Shown here: positions 11,801 to 23,880 of the stretch, in pieces
How the letters are laid out: each line of letters opens with the position of its first letter
Position numbering within the stretch: the first letter of the stretch is position 1
Source of the DNA: Glossina fuscipes
Taxonomy: Eukaryota; Arthropoda; Insecta; Diptera; Glossinidae
Assembly (NCBI RefSeq): GCF_014805625.2
Contig: NW_023998414.1
Location: forward strand, 5,441,978 to 5,505,977
DNA: 64,000 nt
Direction: 5' to 3'
Program-made: the position numbers and the translations under genes
Notes under the pieces: model-generated
The model's input: only the letters and a program-made list of their open reading frames with translations
Database searches by the model: none
Told to the model about the DNA's origin: nothing

Positions 11801-14680
11801 TCGGTAGGAACGTGGAGTTCTTTTATGTTTTGTTTAGTATCCTGAGAATTAAGAGGCTGCTTTTCTTGATAAATCGGTTCAGTATACTCCACAGTATTTT
11901 TGAAACGAGGAGGCATTTCCATTTGAGGAGTACTTGAATCAGTTGATGGCTGACGTGAACTCTCTGGATGAAAGTGCCTTACAGAAGATTCTGGTACATC
12001 AGAGCGCTCCTTACTTTCGTGAATTGTCTGAGATTTACTTTCAGTAGAGAATTTTTGATGCGATTTTTTTACCGTGGAAAATTTGGCTTCTTGCGATTGC
12101 AAATCAATTGAACGGGGCGCATTTGAAAAGTTGTCAACAACATCTGCGCTAGGACGTCGCGTACTGCCTATAGGTTTTTCTACTTTATCCGGACGTGTGG
12201 GTGTTTGAACGTTGCCATGATTAGATCCTGACGAATTTACTTCCTCGGTTTCGTACCGTTTACTGCGAACAATAGTTCCATCCGGCAAATGTTTTACAGT
12301 GGTGATCATTTTCACATTCGGCTTAATATATTCTACCGTATTTGAAACTACTTCACCTGGTTGCGACATTAGATATTGAACATGTCTCTGGTACTCAGGT
12401 GAAGCTTTGTCCATGTCAACATAATTCTTGCTAACCTCGCGCGTTTCATGGGCTTGCACGGAGTTATGTACACTTCGCTCTTGGCGATTATTGATATGTT
12501 GTTCGGTTTCTCTGCGACGTTGATCAACAACTTGGTGATTTTGCTTTATATCGCTTTGTTGATTTTGTTTAATTTCTTGTTGATAAGATTGCGCTTTTCG
12601 GGATTGATCACGCTTCAAGTCATCAAAGTATTTGGAATTATCAGAAAAATTTTCATTATCATAGTCCGTCGTCGAAGACGACTGAACTACTTTAGACGAC
12701 GATGAAGAAGTGGTTGAACTCATTCGTACTTCCGAGCGCCGTGAATTTTCATCGCCTGTAACTACTTTTTCTTCTAAATGGGTTTTCGAACTTTCTGCTG
12801 ATTTTTTTACGAAATTCTTATCATCTCCCTGATGTGAGCCACTCGAGCATTGTTCGTTGTGGCCCTTAAATTCTACTTTACCGCCATCAATTTTTTCCAT
12901 TCCTGTAACATATTCACACAAACGTACATATGAATTTTCTATAATAATTATTAAACGATTCTTAAATAAAAATTTGAGTTTGCAAAAAGATGAAGACACA
13001 TTCGCGAGACAAAAGACAATTCTATACACTTTTCCGTAGAGATGCAAGAAAGATGATGTATTGGGATTTATTCGGGTCTTTGGTTTAACTTTTTGGTTTT
13101 TTAATTAGTAAGGAAACTAACCGTCATTTGCTATGTAAGCATAAGCATAGCATGTTGTTTTGAAATGCAAACATATTTAAAAAAAATAAGGTTTAATCCA
13201 TTGGTGGGCGAGAATCGTGCGTCTATCTAGTCTATTATGTAATGCGTTCGAAGATATCGCTGTCAATTTTTTTAATCTGTAGACCACAATTTGCCATTTG
13301 TTCCTCTAGATAAGATTGCAAGTCACTCTGGGGCATTCAACAGCACGAGAAAGAGAAAAACACGTTTGATGAAGTCGCTTTTGCTGCTTGCGCCGCACAA
13401 GAATATGAGTTTAATGGTTAGTAGTTGCGATATATCGTCAATGGCCAGGATGCAATATGTTTAAAATCATGAATATAATCATGGATAGCCAATCGAGGAT
13501 TATTCTACAGATATGATGTACTAACATAATGAAAACATTATTACAAAATTGTAAACGAAGAAGAAGAAGAAGGAGACTAAGCTTTATAACGCAGCAATCA
13601 GTGACACAATACTTAATGACACCATAAGTAGAAAAGTAGCATCTAACAGGCGAAGATGGAAAAAGGTATTTACACACAGGCATTTCCATCTGTATTCGAT
13701 TAATGCTAACAAGTTAACACGTAATAATCGAGTATAGTTAAGCTCAAAGGCCGCTGCATATTTCACCTGAAAGACGACAATTGAATGGAACTATGGAATC
13801 TCTTGGGAAAGGATTATACCGCCTCGCGTTCGTCACTTTTGCTCCAGGAGCCACACATTGCGACGGTTTGAAGAAGAAGGAGAAAGAGTTTCAAACAAAA
13901 TACATTATTGGAATGGGAGAATATACGAAGATCAAGCTGGTAAGGCATTCCAACATCGAGCAACTCGACCTAGGAATAAAAATTTGCGGATCTAATCTTG
14001 TCGAATGGGTAAAGCAAAACTCCAAACAAAGTTGAGATGGCAGAGAATATTTAAAAGTACCAAGTTACGACAAGCTTAAAAGCACATCCTAAGAAACATT
14101 TTACACGTTCAGAAATATGCATCCGTCTGCGAACTGCTGTAAACATAGCGCATAATATTGTTAGCAATACGATTTAACCTAGAAGAAAAATAAGCCAAGA
14201 AGAAATATAAGCCACTGTCTCAGATGCGACATTAATAGGGCATAGGCCAATTTATATTTAATCCATTGAGGTAAATAAATGCTATTCGAATAAATTCGGT
14301 GCAAAATTCCTGTACGCGATCTATATATTTGCGTTTGAAAAAGATTTAAGTGTATATGTGTCGTAATTCAGTGATACGAACCCCAAGTAAATGAATCTTG
14401 GTTCATAACAAATATCAAAAGTTTCACTGACTTAAGTGCATTTAAGTTAATGTTTACCGAACTTACCATCGGTTTTTGCTACAGTTTCGGCACGAAAAGC
14501 ACGTCCATCCGGACTAACTTCGGACGATGATTGCACGTTCCAGCCAGTAGTGTTTGGATGATTGAGAGCCATAGAATGAAATTTTAGCTCGCTAGGACTT
14601 AGTTCTTTCGTCTTAAAAGAGTCTTCAGGACAAAGACTTGAAAACTCCCTTTCAAGATCAAGTTGTCGTTGATCCGACAT
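2820..14680 (-). CDS. Giant smoothelin-like cytoskeletal protein, 3' end outside window
   Basis: Five coding exons join in frame: 14680-14467, 12902-10821, 10279-3686, 3615-3461 and 3204-2820. All have GT-AG borders and phases 1,1,1,0, giving at least 3,143 residues; the last exon ends on a good donor (G|GTAAGT) at 2820/2819, so the protein continues beyond the window. The chain is almost wholly low-complexity, rich in Ser, Lys, Pro, Thr and charged residues. At about residues 2330-2365 (bases 5480-5575) lies LEQMLEESTSYELRRRIRA, which closely resembles the smoothelin helical repeat (human form LDKMLDQSTDFEERKLIRA). Known smoothelins carry this motif and a C-terminal calponin-homology domain and associate with actin; no such domain is visible here, so it should lie to the left. 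A second likely conserved block is the VEYIKPNVKMITTVKHLPDG segment of exon 2. I chose the ATG at 14680 because it is the first in frame and has A at -3. From memory the Drosophila counterpart is the smoothelin-like locus CG34417. Family call is fairly sure, exact orthology less so. Confidence 0.8.
4190..5060 (-). repeat. Imperfect internal repeats coding for Ser/Pro-rich units in exon 3
   Basis: The protein from this stretch is built of about eight or nine degenerate units of 30-36 residues. Each has an Asn/Lys-Val-Ser-Pro start, a Gln-x-Lys-Lys/Arg-Ser-Pro core such as QFKKSPERSP or QSKRSPERSS, and a short Asp/Ser-rich linker. The units diverge a good deal in DNA, so the array is old. S/T-P and R-x-x-S sites are frequent, as in a phosphorylated spacer, but function cannot be read from the sequence. 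Confidence 0.6.
10280..10820 (-). other. Intron 2 of the smoothelin-like gene
   Basis: This 541-bp intron has donor G|GTACGA at 10821/10820 and acceptor CCTACAG at 10286-10280. A plus-strand open frame of 75 codons in it (10620-10847) has no recognisable motif and runs into exon 2, so it is not called as a gene. Confidence 0.7.
12903..14466 (-). other. Intron 1 of the smoothelin-like gene
   Basis: This 1,564-bp intron has donor GATG|GTAAGT at 14467/14466 and acceptor TGTTACAG ending at 12903. A plus-strand open frame of 84 codons (13781-14035) and flanking sequence from about 13.3 to 14.2 kb have a less AT-rich, transposon-like texture. I could not match them to any family, so they are left unassigned. 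Confidence 0.6.
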
Positions 14681-14703
14681 TATCAATGTTTTTTAATGGC
14701 ACT
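14681..14703 (-). promoter_or_regulatory. 3' splice site just upstream of the smoothelin-like start codon
   Basis: Reading the minus strand, a pyrimidine-rich stretch ending TTTTTAG (AG at 14703-14702) lies 21 nt before the ATG at 14680. It has the form of a normal acceptor. If used, the first coding exon starts at 14701 and the mRNA has at least one more 5' untranslated exon further right. That would make some or all of the gene-free tract to 38.6 kb a 5' intron. This is inference; no donor was pinned down. Confidence 0.45.
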
Positions 14704-17000
14704 AAAAATTGAAAAGAAATGCCGTCAATTATAGTTGTATTGTATTCGAAATTCCTATTAAACGTTTTATTGATAAATTCTTAAAAAAAGTTTTTAGGTT
14801 TTCGTTTACAGTACGGGCTTGTTAGGCCCATTTGTTTTAGTTAAGAAAATATGTAAGAATTCATTTGAATATTTCCGCATGTATGTTTCATTTGACAATT
14901 GCCTTGAATTGACCTTTAACCTGACATAATATTTAATATAAAGCTACGTGCCGTCTCAATATATAAATCCAATGCGTATAATGACGTTTTCGATCGTTAT
15001 GTATTCAATATGGCTTTCTGCACTCATAGACATATATTTGGGTATCTGTATTCATATACATATATGTCCACAATTGATTTCATGACATTTCGAGGTCAAA
15101 ACGCAATTTTGCGCATTTTAACAGCACCAACAGCAGCAACAGTCTTTAATATATTTTGAAAAACACTTTATTTGCGCATACATATATATATATATACATT
15201 TATAAAGTTAAACATATATAAAAAAAAAAGAAAAGAAAAGATAATGAAGTCATATACATGGAGATATGATAACCGCCTGTGCTACTATAAAGATGACGTC
15301 ACAAACTCAAACGATTTGCACTCTTTATTACTCGAATTATATGAATATATTTTTTTGATTTTGTTTTCTCCATTAGGCTGTCGCAATAGCGACAATGTTT
15401 TGTTCGTTTGTAACGAAATTTTCAAATTTATACTTATTTCAAAAAAATGACCTAATTGTTAAAAACCATTACAACCAGTTTTTAACACTGATTTAATTAA
15501 ATACAAACTACGTCATGCGGAGGCGTTGCAGTCATTATAAATAAAAATTTATTGCATTTTGCATAAAAAAAAAAAAAACAGTTTTTATTAAAATTGCAAA
15601 ATGGTAAGATTTAAAAAAAAAAAAAAACCAGTTCTTCCTAATCGAAATAAAATATCTAAAATCCGTTACTTTCAGTTAGCGTCAAAGTTCTTACATTTAA
15701 ATGCCCCGAACACTAACTCATTAGCGAAGCAATAATAACATAATTACGTTAACAAGATTATTGCATATATGGGGTGTGTGGGTGAAGAATTTCACCACAA
15801 ATGCAATTGGCGTCAGAGCCTAAATTAATTGAAAAAATATTTTGTGACAATTTCATTATGGTAAGCGAAAGCCATTTAAAGCTCTATTTATATTACGTTG
15901 AGACGTTACATTGCACAGATTAATAATTAATTATAGGATTTCGAGTAAGAGCGACAGCTGAAGGGCATAATAAGAATAAAAAGTAAATCTTGATTTAAAA
16001 TTGTAAACGATACTTTATCTACTTTATTATATGTTATTTCAAAGTTTTAATATTTTAATATTTTTTAAAAACTCTACTCTAATGATTAAATACATCCGTC
16101 ATACGTCACTTCTTATGCGCAAAATTGGAATAAAACGAAACACATCGAGGACAGTTTGTTAAACGAGTCATCAATCTGAACTTCAAACTTAATATAAGAA
16201 ATTTACTAAGAAAAGGCTTAACACTTGCGAGGACTTGCAGTCCCTCGTCCCATGTTTTCGCCTTACATTCGTCTCGATGGAGAATCCTAGATTAAGCGCT
16301 TTTAAATCATAACAGTAATAAGGTGATTTATTTTTAATCTGACGCAAAGGACGACCAATTTCTAATTGTTTCTGATTTCTGTTATCTAACTGCGATACGG
16401 TAAGGAACAAGTGACTTCCGATGTGGCCCAAGTTAACGGACAGACTCGGTATTTCGGTTTTTCTTCCCGACCAACATCATACGTCTGCGTTAAGTTTGCG
16501 ATCCAACAGTATTCTGTATATAGAACTCACGAATGAAGATCGATGAAATTATTTTGTCCTAATAAATCGAAATATTTCGAAATTTGAACCGAGAAGCGTA
16601 TCGTAATCCTAATAAATTCTAAGCCTCGTGGAAATAAATAAATAAGAATCGCTTCCCCTTTTTTCGAAATATTCTAAGCAATATGAATTTCTTATGGGGA
16701 CTCTGCGACACGGCGAGTTTAATACGTCGACATAGAACTAATCAGTAGTTTTACATCTCACAAACTATTTCTAACAAAATTGTCAGAAGGAACCTTTTTA
16801 TCAAAATAGATATACAAAATCTTGAAAACTCGATAGCAACATTAGGATCGAAAGATGTTTCATTCGATAATAAGAAAAATATATATTTTATTGACAGCTG
16901 TAAGCGCTTTACTCGAGTCCATAAGCTACAGCTATCGCGTTTACTCGATATCGAGAGCTATAATCCGGCTCCAGTGTTTTGCAATCTTGTTGGTATTCCT
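14704..17000. other. Gene-free tract, nothing recognisable
   Basis: AT-rich sequence with A/T homopolymers at about 15214-15240, 15564-15580 and 15614-15630. A perfect palindrome TGACGTCA (the CRE/CREB half-site pair) is at 15294-15301, but one 8-bp match in this length is weak evidence. No convincing coding frame, RNA or full repeat was seen. Confidence 0.5.
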
Positions 17001-17009
17001 AAGTTAAAA

Positions 17010-17790
17010 AGAAACAAGTAAAAAAATTAAAATGACAAAGAGAGTAAAAGAACTCAATTTTCATGTTCTATTATATTCAGTGGGCGCGGCTGACTTTTTA
17101 TTTTTTCCAAAATAAAAGCTGAGGCGGTTAGGCGTTGTAAGTGTATACTTGGGAACGCGGAAGTCACTTCAAAGTAAACGGAGCAAGATTTACCGCAGAT
17201 ACTATTGAGTTGGGCGGACGGACAGATGGACAGACGAGCACACGAACGTGCTTAGGTGCATTTACATTGATTAATATTTATATACTTTTTGGGGTTTTTG
17301 GAAACCCGCTTCTGCGCGTTATAACCGTATTAAAAAAAATGATATTTTGATATCCTATAAAATTGTGTACGCTACAGCACCAAACATGGAATATACGTTC
17401 AAAATTTTGGGGATTTATCTGCTTTAGTTTAAGGTTAATGCGCAAAAACTAATCTTTTATCCTTTTTGAAAAAAAGAGGTGATCTTATATGACCTAGTCC
17501 GGTAAGCGTGTTCTTCGGATTGTTCTTCCGATTTGATCCATTTTCAATATCAACCTACGTGCAAGAATTAGCAATGTTTCTGCAAAATACGCAATCGATA
17601 GCTGCATTTTTACTGCCAGAGATATGTTTACAACAGATCCTACGCAGATGGACAGGCAGTTATGCTTAAATCGATTCAGAATTTGATGCTGATCAAGAAT
17701 ATACATACGGCCTCTGAAATATTTCACAAAATGAACATATCCCCCTCCTCCGGTGAACGTAACTTCACGCTTCAAGCAAAATTGTTAAAA
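17010..17790 (+). repeat. Dispersed repeat family A, composite copy
   Basis: It opens with GAAACAAGTAA near 17013 and has the GTGGGCGCGGCTGA phrase, a GGACGGACAGATGGACAGAC run, then a second internal section and a decayed 3' end: CACAAAATGAACATATCC at about 17724, followed by CTCCGGTGAACGT. The first GGAC run near 17215 and a second near 17645 suggest one copy inserted in, or joined to, another. Confidence 0.6.
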
Positions 17791-17924
17791 TCGTGATCGT
17801 TGCTGTAACGGACGCAGATATAGGATAAACAGATGATAAAATACGTTCCGTGTGGCGAGAGTACATTACGCTATTATTAAGATGATGAATCATACCGCCG
17901 CAGGGAGTACTGTACTCACTGTAC

Positions 17925-18480
17925 CCTCTTAATAAAGTTCTTGTATTTTTTTACGTTTTCTGTATCAATCTAAGTTTGTCTGTCCGTGTTTTCTTATGTT
18001 CTATATATATAGACCTACTTTTAATTCAAAGTCATTTTTCTGCATCAATCTAAGTTTGTCTGTCCGTCGTTTCATCCACCCGCCTTCTTTCTTATGCTCA
18101 ACGTAGAGCTCCCGATTTTCAAGATATCTTGATGAAATTTGACACACTGGCCTAAGGACAAATGCTATTGGAAATAATATTTGGAAAAGTCGTTATATGA
18201 AAAATTGTATTCATGGTGGGCCGTGTCACATTATAAGTCGTTACTTGTAAAGATCTTACTTTGTAAAGAACATCGATTTCAAATGAAATAATATTTGGAA
18301 AAGTCGTTATATGAAAAATTGTATTCATGGTGGGCCGTGTCACATTATAAGTCGTTACTTGTAAAGATCTTACTTTGTAAAGAACATCGATTTCAAATGA
18401 CGAGTTTAGTTGTCCAGTATTTAATATGTTTGTATTAGACAGAGTATAAAGTAATCGTATTCGAGTTGAGGTGACTTGAG
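17925..18480 (+). repeat. Dispersed repeat family B, copy 2, with tandem duplication
   Basis: The phrase CATCAATCTAAGTTTGTCTG occurs twice, near 17961 and 18043, followed by TTATGCTCAACG, GATGAAATTTGACACACTGG and the downstream B segment. Part of that segment is exactly duplicated at 18171-18398 (separate entry). Confidence 0.6.
18171..18398. repeat. Exact tandem duplication, 2 x 114 bp
   Basis: Bases 18171-18284 and 18285-18398 read the same throughout, from GAAATAATATTTGGAAAAG to CATCGATTTCAAAT. The unit is 38 codons long, so a minus-strand open frame here carries the same peptide twice. The open frame itself shows no family resemblance and lies in repeat family B, so it is not called as a gene. 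Confidence 0.9.
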
Positions 18481-18756
18481 GATTTGGAATCATTTTAGTT
18501 TTAGCTATTCTGTTTAGTGTTAGGTAAAGCATTAAAAATTCCCCTATAAGAAATTGACCGAAAGACAAACACCTATTAATTGCAATATATATAGCAATGT
18601 GAAAAATGGGCGCAAAAATATTGGCTTTGTGAACAAATAACAAAACAAGTCTCTCATCCTCATCTCTGCCCTACTCATTTTCCTTCCTCAGCCCAAATAG
18701 AGATGGAATTATATGTACAATAATTGTTTCACACTTGACGGTATTATCTCGATTTT

Positions 18757-18766
18757 TATCTCTGTC

Positions 18767-18819
<53 letters not shown>

Positions 18820-18829
18820 NNNNNNNNNN

Positions 18830-18883
<54 letters not shown>

Positions 18884-18902
18884 TCTCTTTCTCTTTCTCT
18901 CT
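18757..18902. repeat. (CT)n microsatellite with a 10-N assembly gap
   Basis: A CT dinucleotide tract is interrupted by ten N at 18820-18829 and ends in TTTCTC units. The open frames across it on either strand are only Ser-Leu or Arg-Glu repeats and are not genes. The true length of the tract is unknown because of the gap. Confidence 0.95.
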
Positions 18903-19368
18903 CATATAGGTCTGGTGCCTTACCATTTAAAATAACCCTTTTACAGAATGTAAACGTCATCACCTAGCATTATTAAAGTAATGTCATCGGAATTTGAAAG
19001 AGAAATTGTCATGATCGCTTATTCAATGCATATAAAAACAGCAGCTGTAGCAGCTGATCATTATATGAACAATTTATGGAAAGAAGCCTGATTTTCGTAT
19101 ACATTTTCATACGGCATTCTATGCTTTTCTAAAAACATTTTATATGAATTTTAAGTGCATATATGTGACATGTATTTATTTGATCTAGCTTAATAGAAAT
19201 TAATTGAGAAAATTGAAAAAAATCAGATTTAATGTTTTTACTGCACGTCATTATCATAACCGATATCAATTGTATTTTTTATGCGTTAACCGCGTTTCAT
19301 TCAGCAAGGTATTTTTACAGTTAACTGCACAAGTTCAAACCGCGCCTGAAGGTCACATACATACATGC

Positions 19369-19414
<46 letters not shown>

Positions 19415-21040
19415 TAGCGTACAAATTTTAAGTGAGGATTTGATATACCAATGGCGTAGATTTTACATATATGGGCGTTTTGTTGGACCGTCAACAAGAA
19501 GTGCCGAATACTCCATAAGCCATATGCAAATAAATGGTAAAAGTGCTTGCATAGTATAATTCAGGTTCAATATGTCGAAATTTGTTTAAGATATAAAAAG
19601 CGCTTGCAAAAAATAATTTCTTTTGATTTGATGAACACCTTTTTATGCAATTTTATGCATTGATCGAATGAGAACCAGTTATGGGGTAAATTCAACTATA
19701 AGCAAAGCTATTGCTATATCTTATAGTGCACGGAACGTTACTTCTCTACCTAGCGTAGTAATGACGAATGCTGTTCTTGAATTTATTAATGTCGTTTTTA
19801 ATTTTGATTTCCAACTTGTGAGGATTCGTAACACTTTGCTATGGAACTAAGTTGAAGCCTTATAGTCCCTTTCATAGCTTTCAGCGCGAACGGCGCGTGT
19901 ACGGCAATCTTGATTACACTTCAGAAAACAAATTTAGGCTTACTATCGCTACGTGTGCTAGATTCGCGTATAACAAGTTGAATTATGTCTCACTGTCATT
20001 CAGAGGAGTTTCACTGGATTTATTTCACACCATCAAGCATTTTGCTTTAGTAAAGCTATAAAGCTATGAAACTTACTAACTAGTAATGTAAAATGCTTCC
20101 TCTTTCCAGCGGAAGATAACTGTGCCTTTTGATTCTAAACATGATTGAATGTCTGGTTCGTCTTGTCTGGTTTTCCCCTATTACTTATAATTCCTATTGT
20201 ATATATGCATATATTTAATAATAATAAGTTTCAAGCTGTATGAGTATTTGTAATCAGTGACATTGTTAGGATACCTTTCTAATGGATCGTACAATTATGT
20301 TAACTGACTGAACTGCAAGAGGCTTGTAATCGTATTCTATTAGTCGTTTAATGTACTAAATTATCACACATTTATACACATATGCATATATGTATATATC
20401 ACATATATATTATATTAAAATACTTTCTTCTTTTTTTTTTTTTTTTATTTGAACGATAGAAAAATAAATCGTTTTTGCATCGCATTAGTTAGGTTCCTAA
20501 GGATGACACAACACAAGGCAAAACAATGCTTTTTTTTATAGGATATATGCACGCTTCGTGCCGCGATGGAAACGCTCAAATGAAATATTTTAGCTCCGTA
20601 CGATTTGCTCACTAGACTTGGCACCTTACGATTACCGGTTCTTTACATCTAGAGTGATGTGCCCACAAATGGCAATATTATGGTTGGCTCGGAATATGTG
20701 AGAAAAATGACTACATGAATGGTTCGCATACGTTGCCCGAAACATTGGAAAAATATGTAGGTGGTAAAGCATCATGCCTTTAAGTAAACTACCTGTTCAT
20801 AATTTAAAAATTAAGTCAGCTACTTTTCATCACACTTCTTAGTTCAAAGTGTTGTTGTGGACCGAAAAACTTGCATTTTACTCTTTCGTGCGGTTAGAAC
20901 AAGAAATAATCCTATTATAACTATCAAAATGATTTGAATTTGAAAATTTTTATGAATGAATAACATTTCAGACATACTAATAAATATAAAATATATGATT
21001 GCATTGGTATGCGTTAACTTTTTGGAAATGTTTTAATATA
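18903..21040. other. Gene-free tract with a (CA)n run, nothing else recognisable
   Basis: A short (AC)n microsatellite lies at about 19380-19410. A 16-base T run is at about 20430. Small open frames have no motifs and ordinary stop-to-stop lengths. Confidence 0.5.
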
Positions 21041-21060
21041 TGAAAGTGTAGATATTGGGC

Positions 21061-21720
21061 GAATTAAAGGGGATACAATCATATTCTATAAAATGCGGCA
21101 TCGATTTAAACATGTCCGTCTGTCCCTCTGTTTAATGTCTATTGTAAACACTCTACTGGCCACAAAAGTGTAGCTATCGACTTCAAAATCGTCAGAAACA
21201 TTTGATGACTCAACATGCAGGTTAGTATTGAAAATGGGTCAAGTCGCTCGAAGGACACTATCACGTGAACTGAAAATGCCTATGTTCTTCAAGAGGAATG
21301 AGGAAACAGATTTTTGGTCATTACTCATAAACTACAGCAGATAAGCATAGAAGAGATTGCAAGTGCATTCTACAGGCGATGCTGTAAATCTTGTAAAAAA
21401 AAATAGGAAAAGTTGAACAGCGCCTACCCAATGTTGTAGTGTTTCAAAATTTAATTATTTCGTTCAAGCAAGAAGCCAGCTTCAAAAATCCCCCAAAGTA
21501 TATAAGTTCTTGATCGGTTTCAAGTTCGTTCAAGCACCTCAGCATGTCTGTCTGTTTGTCTGCCTTGCAAAAATGAAAATATCGCCTGCAAGCCGCGCCC
21601 ACCCCAAATTATAGAATATAAAAATTTGGTTCTCCTTTTTTTTAATCTTTCTTAAGCAAACGATGATGGGTATAAGAGATCCGATCCCAACCGAATGTAA
21701 TTTTCTTACTCGTTTCTCAC
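21061..21720 (-). repeat. Dispersed repeat family A, minus orientation
   Basis: Reading the minus strand it starts near 21717 with AAACGAGTAAGAAAATTACA, then TTATACCCATCATCGTTTG, and carries on through the reversed GTGGGCGCGGC phrase to a GGACAGACGGAC run near 21110-21130. Its 5' end faces the 5' end of the plus-oriented copy that starts about 100 bp to the right. Confidence 0.65.
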
Positions 21721-21814
21721 TAGTTTTGAAATTGCGAGAGTTTAATAAGTACAACTTACATGCGATGCAAAAAATAGGTTATAGTATTAATATAGGGATG
21801 GACCTTGCCATAAA

Positions 21815-22390
21815 AAGAAGGACATTTATATTCGGCTACGGCCGAATCTTTTATACTCACCACCTTTTCTCTTGAAAGAAACACAAAAAAAAAATCACAT
21901 TTCGAAACTCTTTAATGCTTGATCAGCCAAGCTTTGGCCTGGACTTTATTCATTCTTGCACATATACTCGAGCGTACAAATGAAAATTTTTATCACTATT
22001 TGTAATACATTGTAGAATATGAGTAATGAAAAAAAAATGCAAATGTTCTCTGTTTTTTTTTTTTTTTTTGCTTTTCAAAACAGATGCGTTCTCACTTTAC
22101 GCTTTATCATGGGGGCGCCCTATGACTGGTTTGGCTCGTTTTCAATACCAATATGCGTAGAAGAGCTTTCAGTGCTTGTATCAAATTTCAAGTCGATAGC
22201 TTTATTTTTTGCAGAAAATATATATGCCTCAGGCATTATACAAATGGACATACGGACGCGATTAAATCGATTCAGAATTGGATATCGATTAGGAGATTAT
22301 ACATATATTATAAAGTCTCTGCCCGATGTTGCAAACGCTGGTTAGAGAAGATTCTCGCGAAAAGTAATCTTAAAAAAATCGTGTAAAAAC
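21815..22390 (+). repeat. Dispersed repeat family A, plus orientation
   Basis: The 5' end has the hairpin ATTCGGCTACGGCCGAAT at about 21829, followed by CTTTTATACTCACCACC. The middle has the GATGCGTTCTCAC, CAATACCAATATGCG and GGACATACGGACGCG phrases; the 3' end fades near GATGTTGCAAACGCTGG. It forms an inverted pair with the copy at 21061-21720. Confidence 0.65.
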
Positions 22391-22689
22391 TGAGTCATGT
22401 CGACAGGGACAAGAAGAAGGAAAGATGTAGAAATAATACTCATATCTAATTTACACGATATTTTATGCATTTGCTTGTACTACGCTAGCAAATAAAGTAC
22501 ATATCGAAAACTCTACCAACATTACATATATCTAGTAAACGCAAATTCGGAAGTAAATCAAAATCGCAATATGCTGGCGTAATTTATTCAATTTATATAC
22601 ACACACATAAATGTAAATTGGAGTTACGATATAATTAGTGTTCATTCAATTGATAGGCTTAATATTTTTATACCGTACAACACTTGTGA

Positions 22690-23060
22690 GTCAAGAGTAT
22701 ATTAAGTTCTTGCAGACGTATACACAAGACATTTAGAAGACCTCGAAATAAACCCATATTTTATTATTTAAAATCAGTTTCTGGATCAATCTAATTTCGA
22801 CTGTCTATCTATACATTCTGTCCGTCTTTAATTCTTGTATTCAACACTACAGGTCGCAAATCTTTGGAGATATTTTGATGAAATATGTTTTAGTCCAAAG
22901 ACGAACGTCGCTATTGCAAATAGTTCGGATCGTATAACCCTTTCAATCATTTTCCCTTTAAGCGCCTTATTTTGCAAAATCTTTATACGAATGCGAAGCA
23001 AATTGTTATAAAGTATTTAATGATGAGCTGTAGTCCACTATAATATATTTTCGTCTCTTT
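22690..23060 (+). repeat. Dispersed repeat family B, copy 3
   Basis: It contains GGATCAATCTAATTTCGACT, a CTGTCCGTC run, GAGATATTTTGATGAAAT, GGACGAACGTCGCTATTGC-like sequence and the closing GCGCCTTATTTTGCAAAAT phrase seen in the other B copies. Confidence 0.6.
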
Positions 23061-23439
23061 TAAATTAAATCGATTAGTATACCATTTAAATTATAAATAA
23101 CAGGTTGTTTTTAGGAATTCTTCTAAACCTAATGCTTAGGTTTGAATTGTCGACAAAGGTCGAGTTCAGGAAAGGCATAATACATCTTGAACGAATATGT
23201 TATCCGCAATCAGATTCATAACTTTATTGTAAGAGAAAAAAAAAAAAGGAATGTCGCCTCAATACAACAACGACGAGATTAAACATCAATTAATGAAAAC
23301 ATTATTATTGTTGTTAAAACCAAGACGACATTTATTGCTTTTAAATTCTTTTCATAAATTAACAATTAACAAAAGCCTATAGTCGACTGTGATCGACTCC
23401 TTTATACTCCATCATTAACACTAAAAACTAAAGAAAAAA

Positions 23440-23880
23440 GCAAAAAAAAATTGAATTTTTATGCTATATAATATTGAGGGGGCATGGCTGATTTTTTTCA
23501 ATTTTTTACAATAAAAATTTAAAGTTATGTCGTGTATCTGTTGTTGTAGTTTATGAGCAGCGAGCAAGAAACGACGAAAACAAAGGCGTTTTCAGTTTTT
23601 GTTGCATAGGCGTGTGTGGGCATTGTAGGCGTGTCAAATCCTTTAACAAATTTATGAGCGATATGTTCATTTTTGCAAACAAGAGCTAGTCTATCGCAGA
23701 TAATACACAGATGGACAGACATACTTAAATCGATTTAGAATCGATTTCGAGTCGATCAAAAATATATACATATATGCTTTAAGATGTGATGTGGTGTGTG
23801 TGTGCCTTCTAGATGTCACAAACGTTTCGACGCAATTAATATACCGCTCATATTTCGGTGATGTGTATAAAAGAACAAGA
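23440..23880 (+). repeat. Dispersed repeat family A, short copy
   Basis: It starts at the TATAATATTGAGGGGGCATG phrase and has GGCGTGTCAAATC, a short ACAGATGGACAGAC run at about 23707 and a 3' end with GTTTCGACGCAATTAATATA and CGGTGATGTGTATAAAAG near 23858-23875. The 5' hairpin is missing. Confidence 0.6.

Noticed and set aside
13781..14035. 84-codon plus-strand frame in intron 1
   Set aside because: Not related to any family I know; flanking sequence in the same frame is full of stops.
15294..15301. Perfect CRE palindrome TGACGTCA
   Set aside because: One 8-bp match in 64 kb is near chance and has no promoter context.
18152..18643. 163-codon minus-strand frame
   Set aside because: Its length comes from the exact 114-bp duplication within a dispersed repeat, and it has no recognisable domain.
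18709..18967. Ser-Leu and Arg-Glu repeat proteins
   Set aside because: Translations of a (CT)n microsatellite that spans an N gap.
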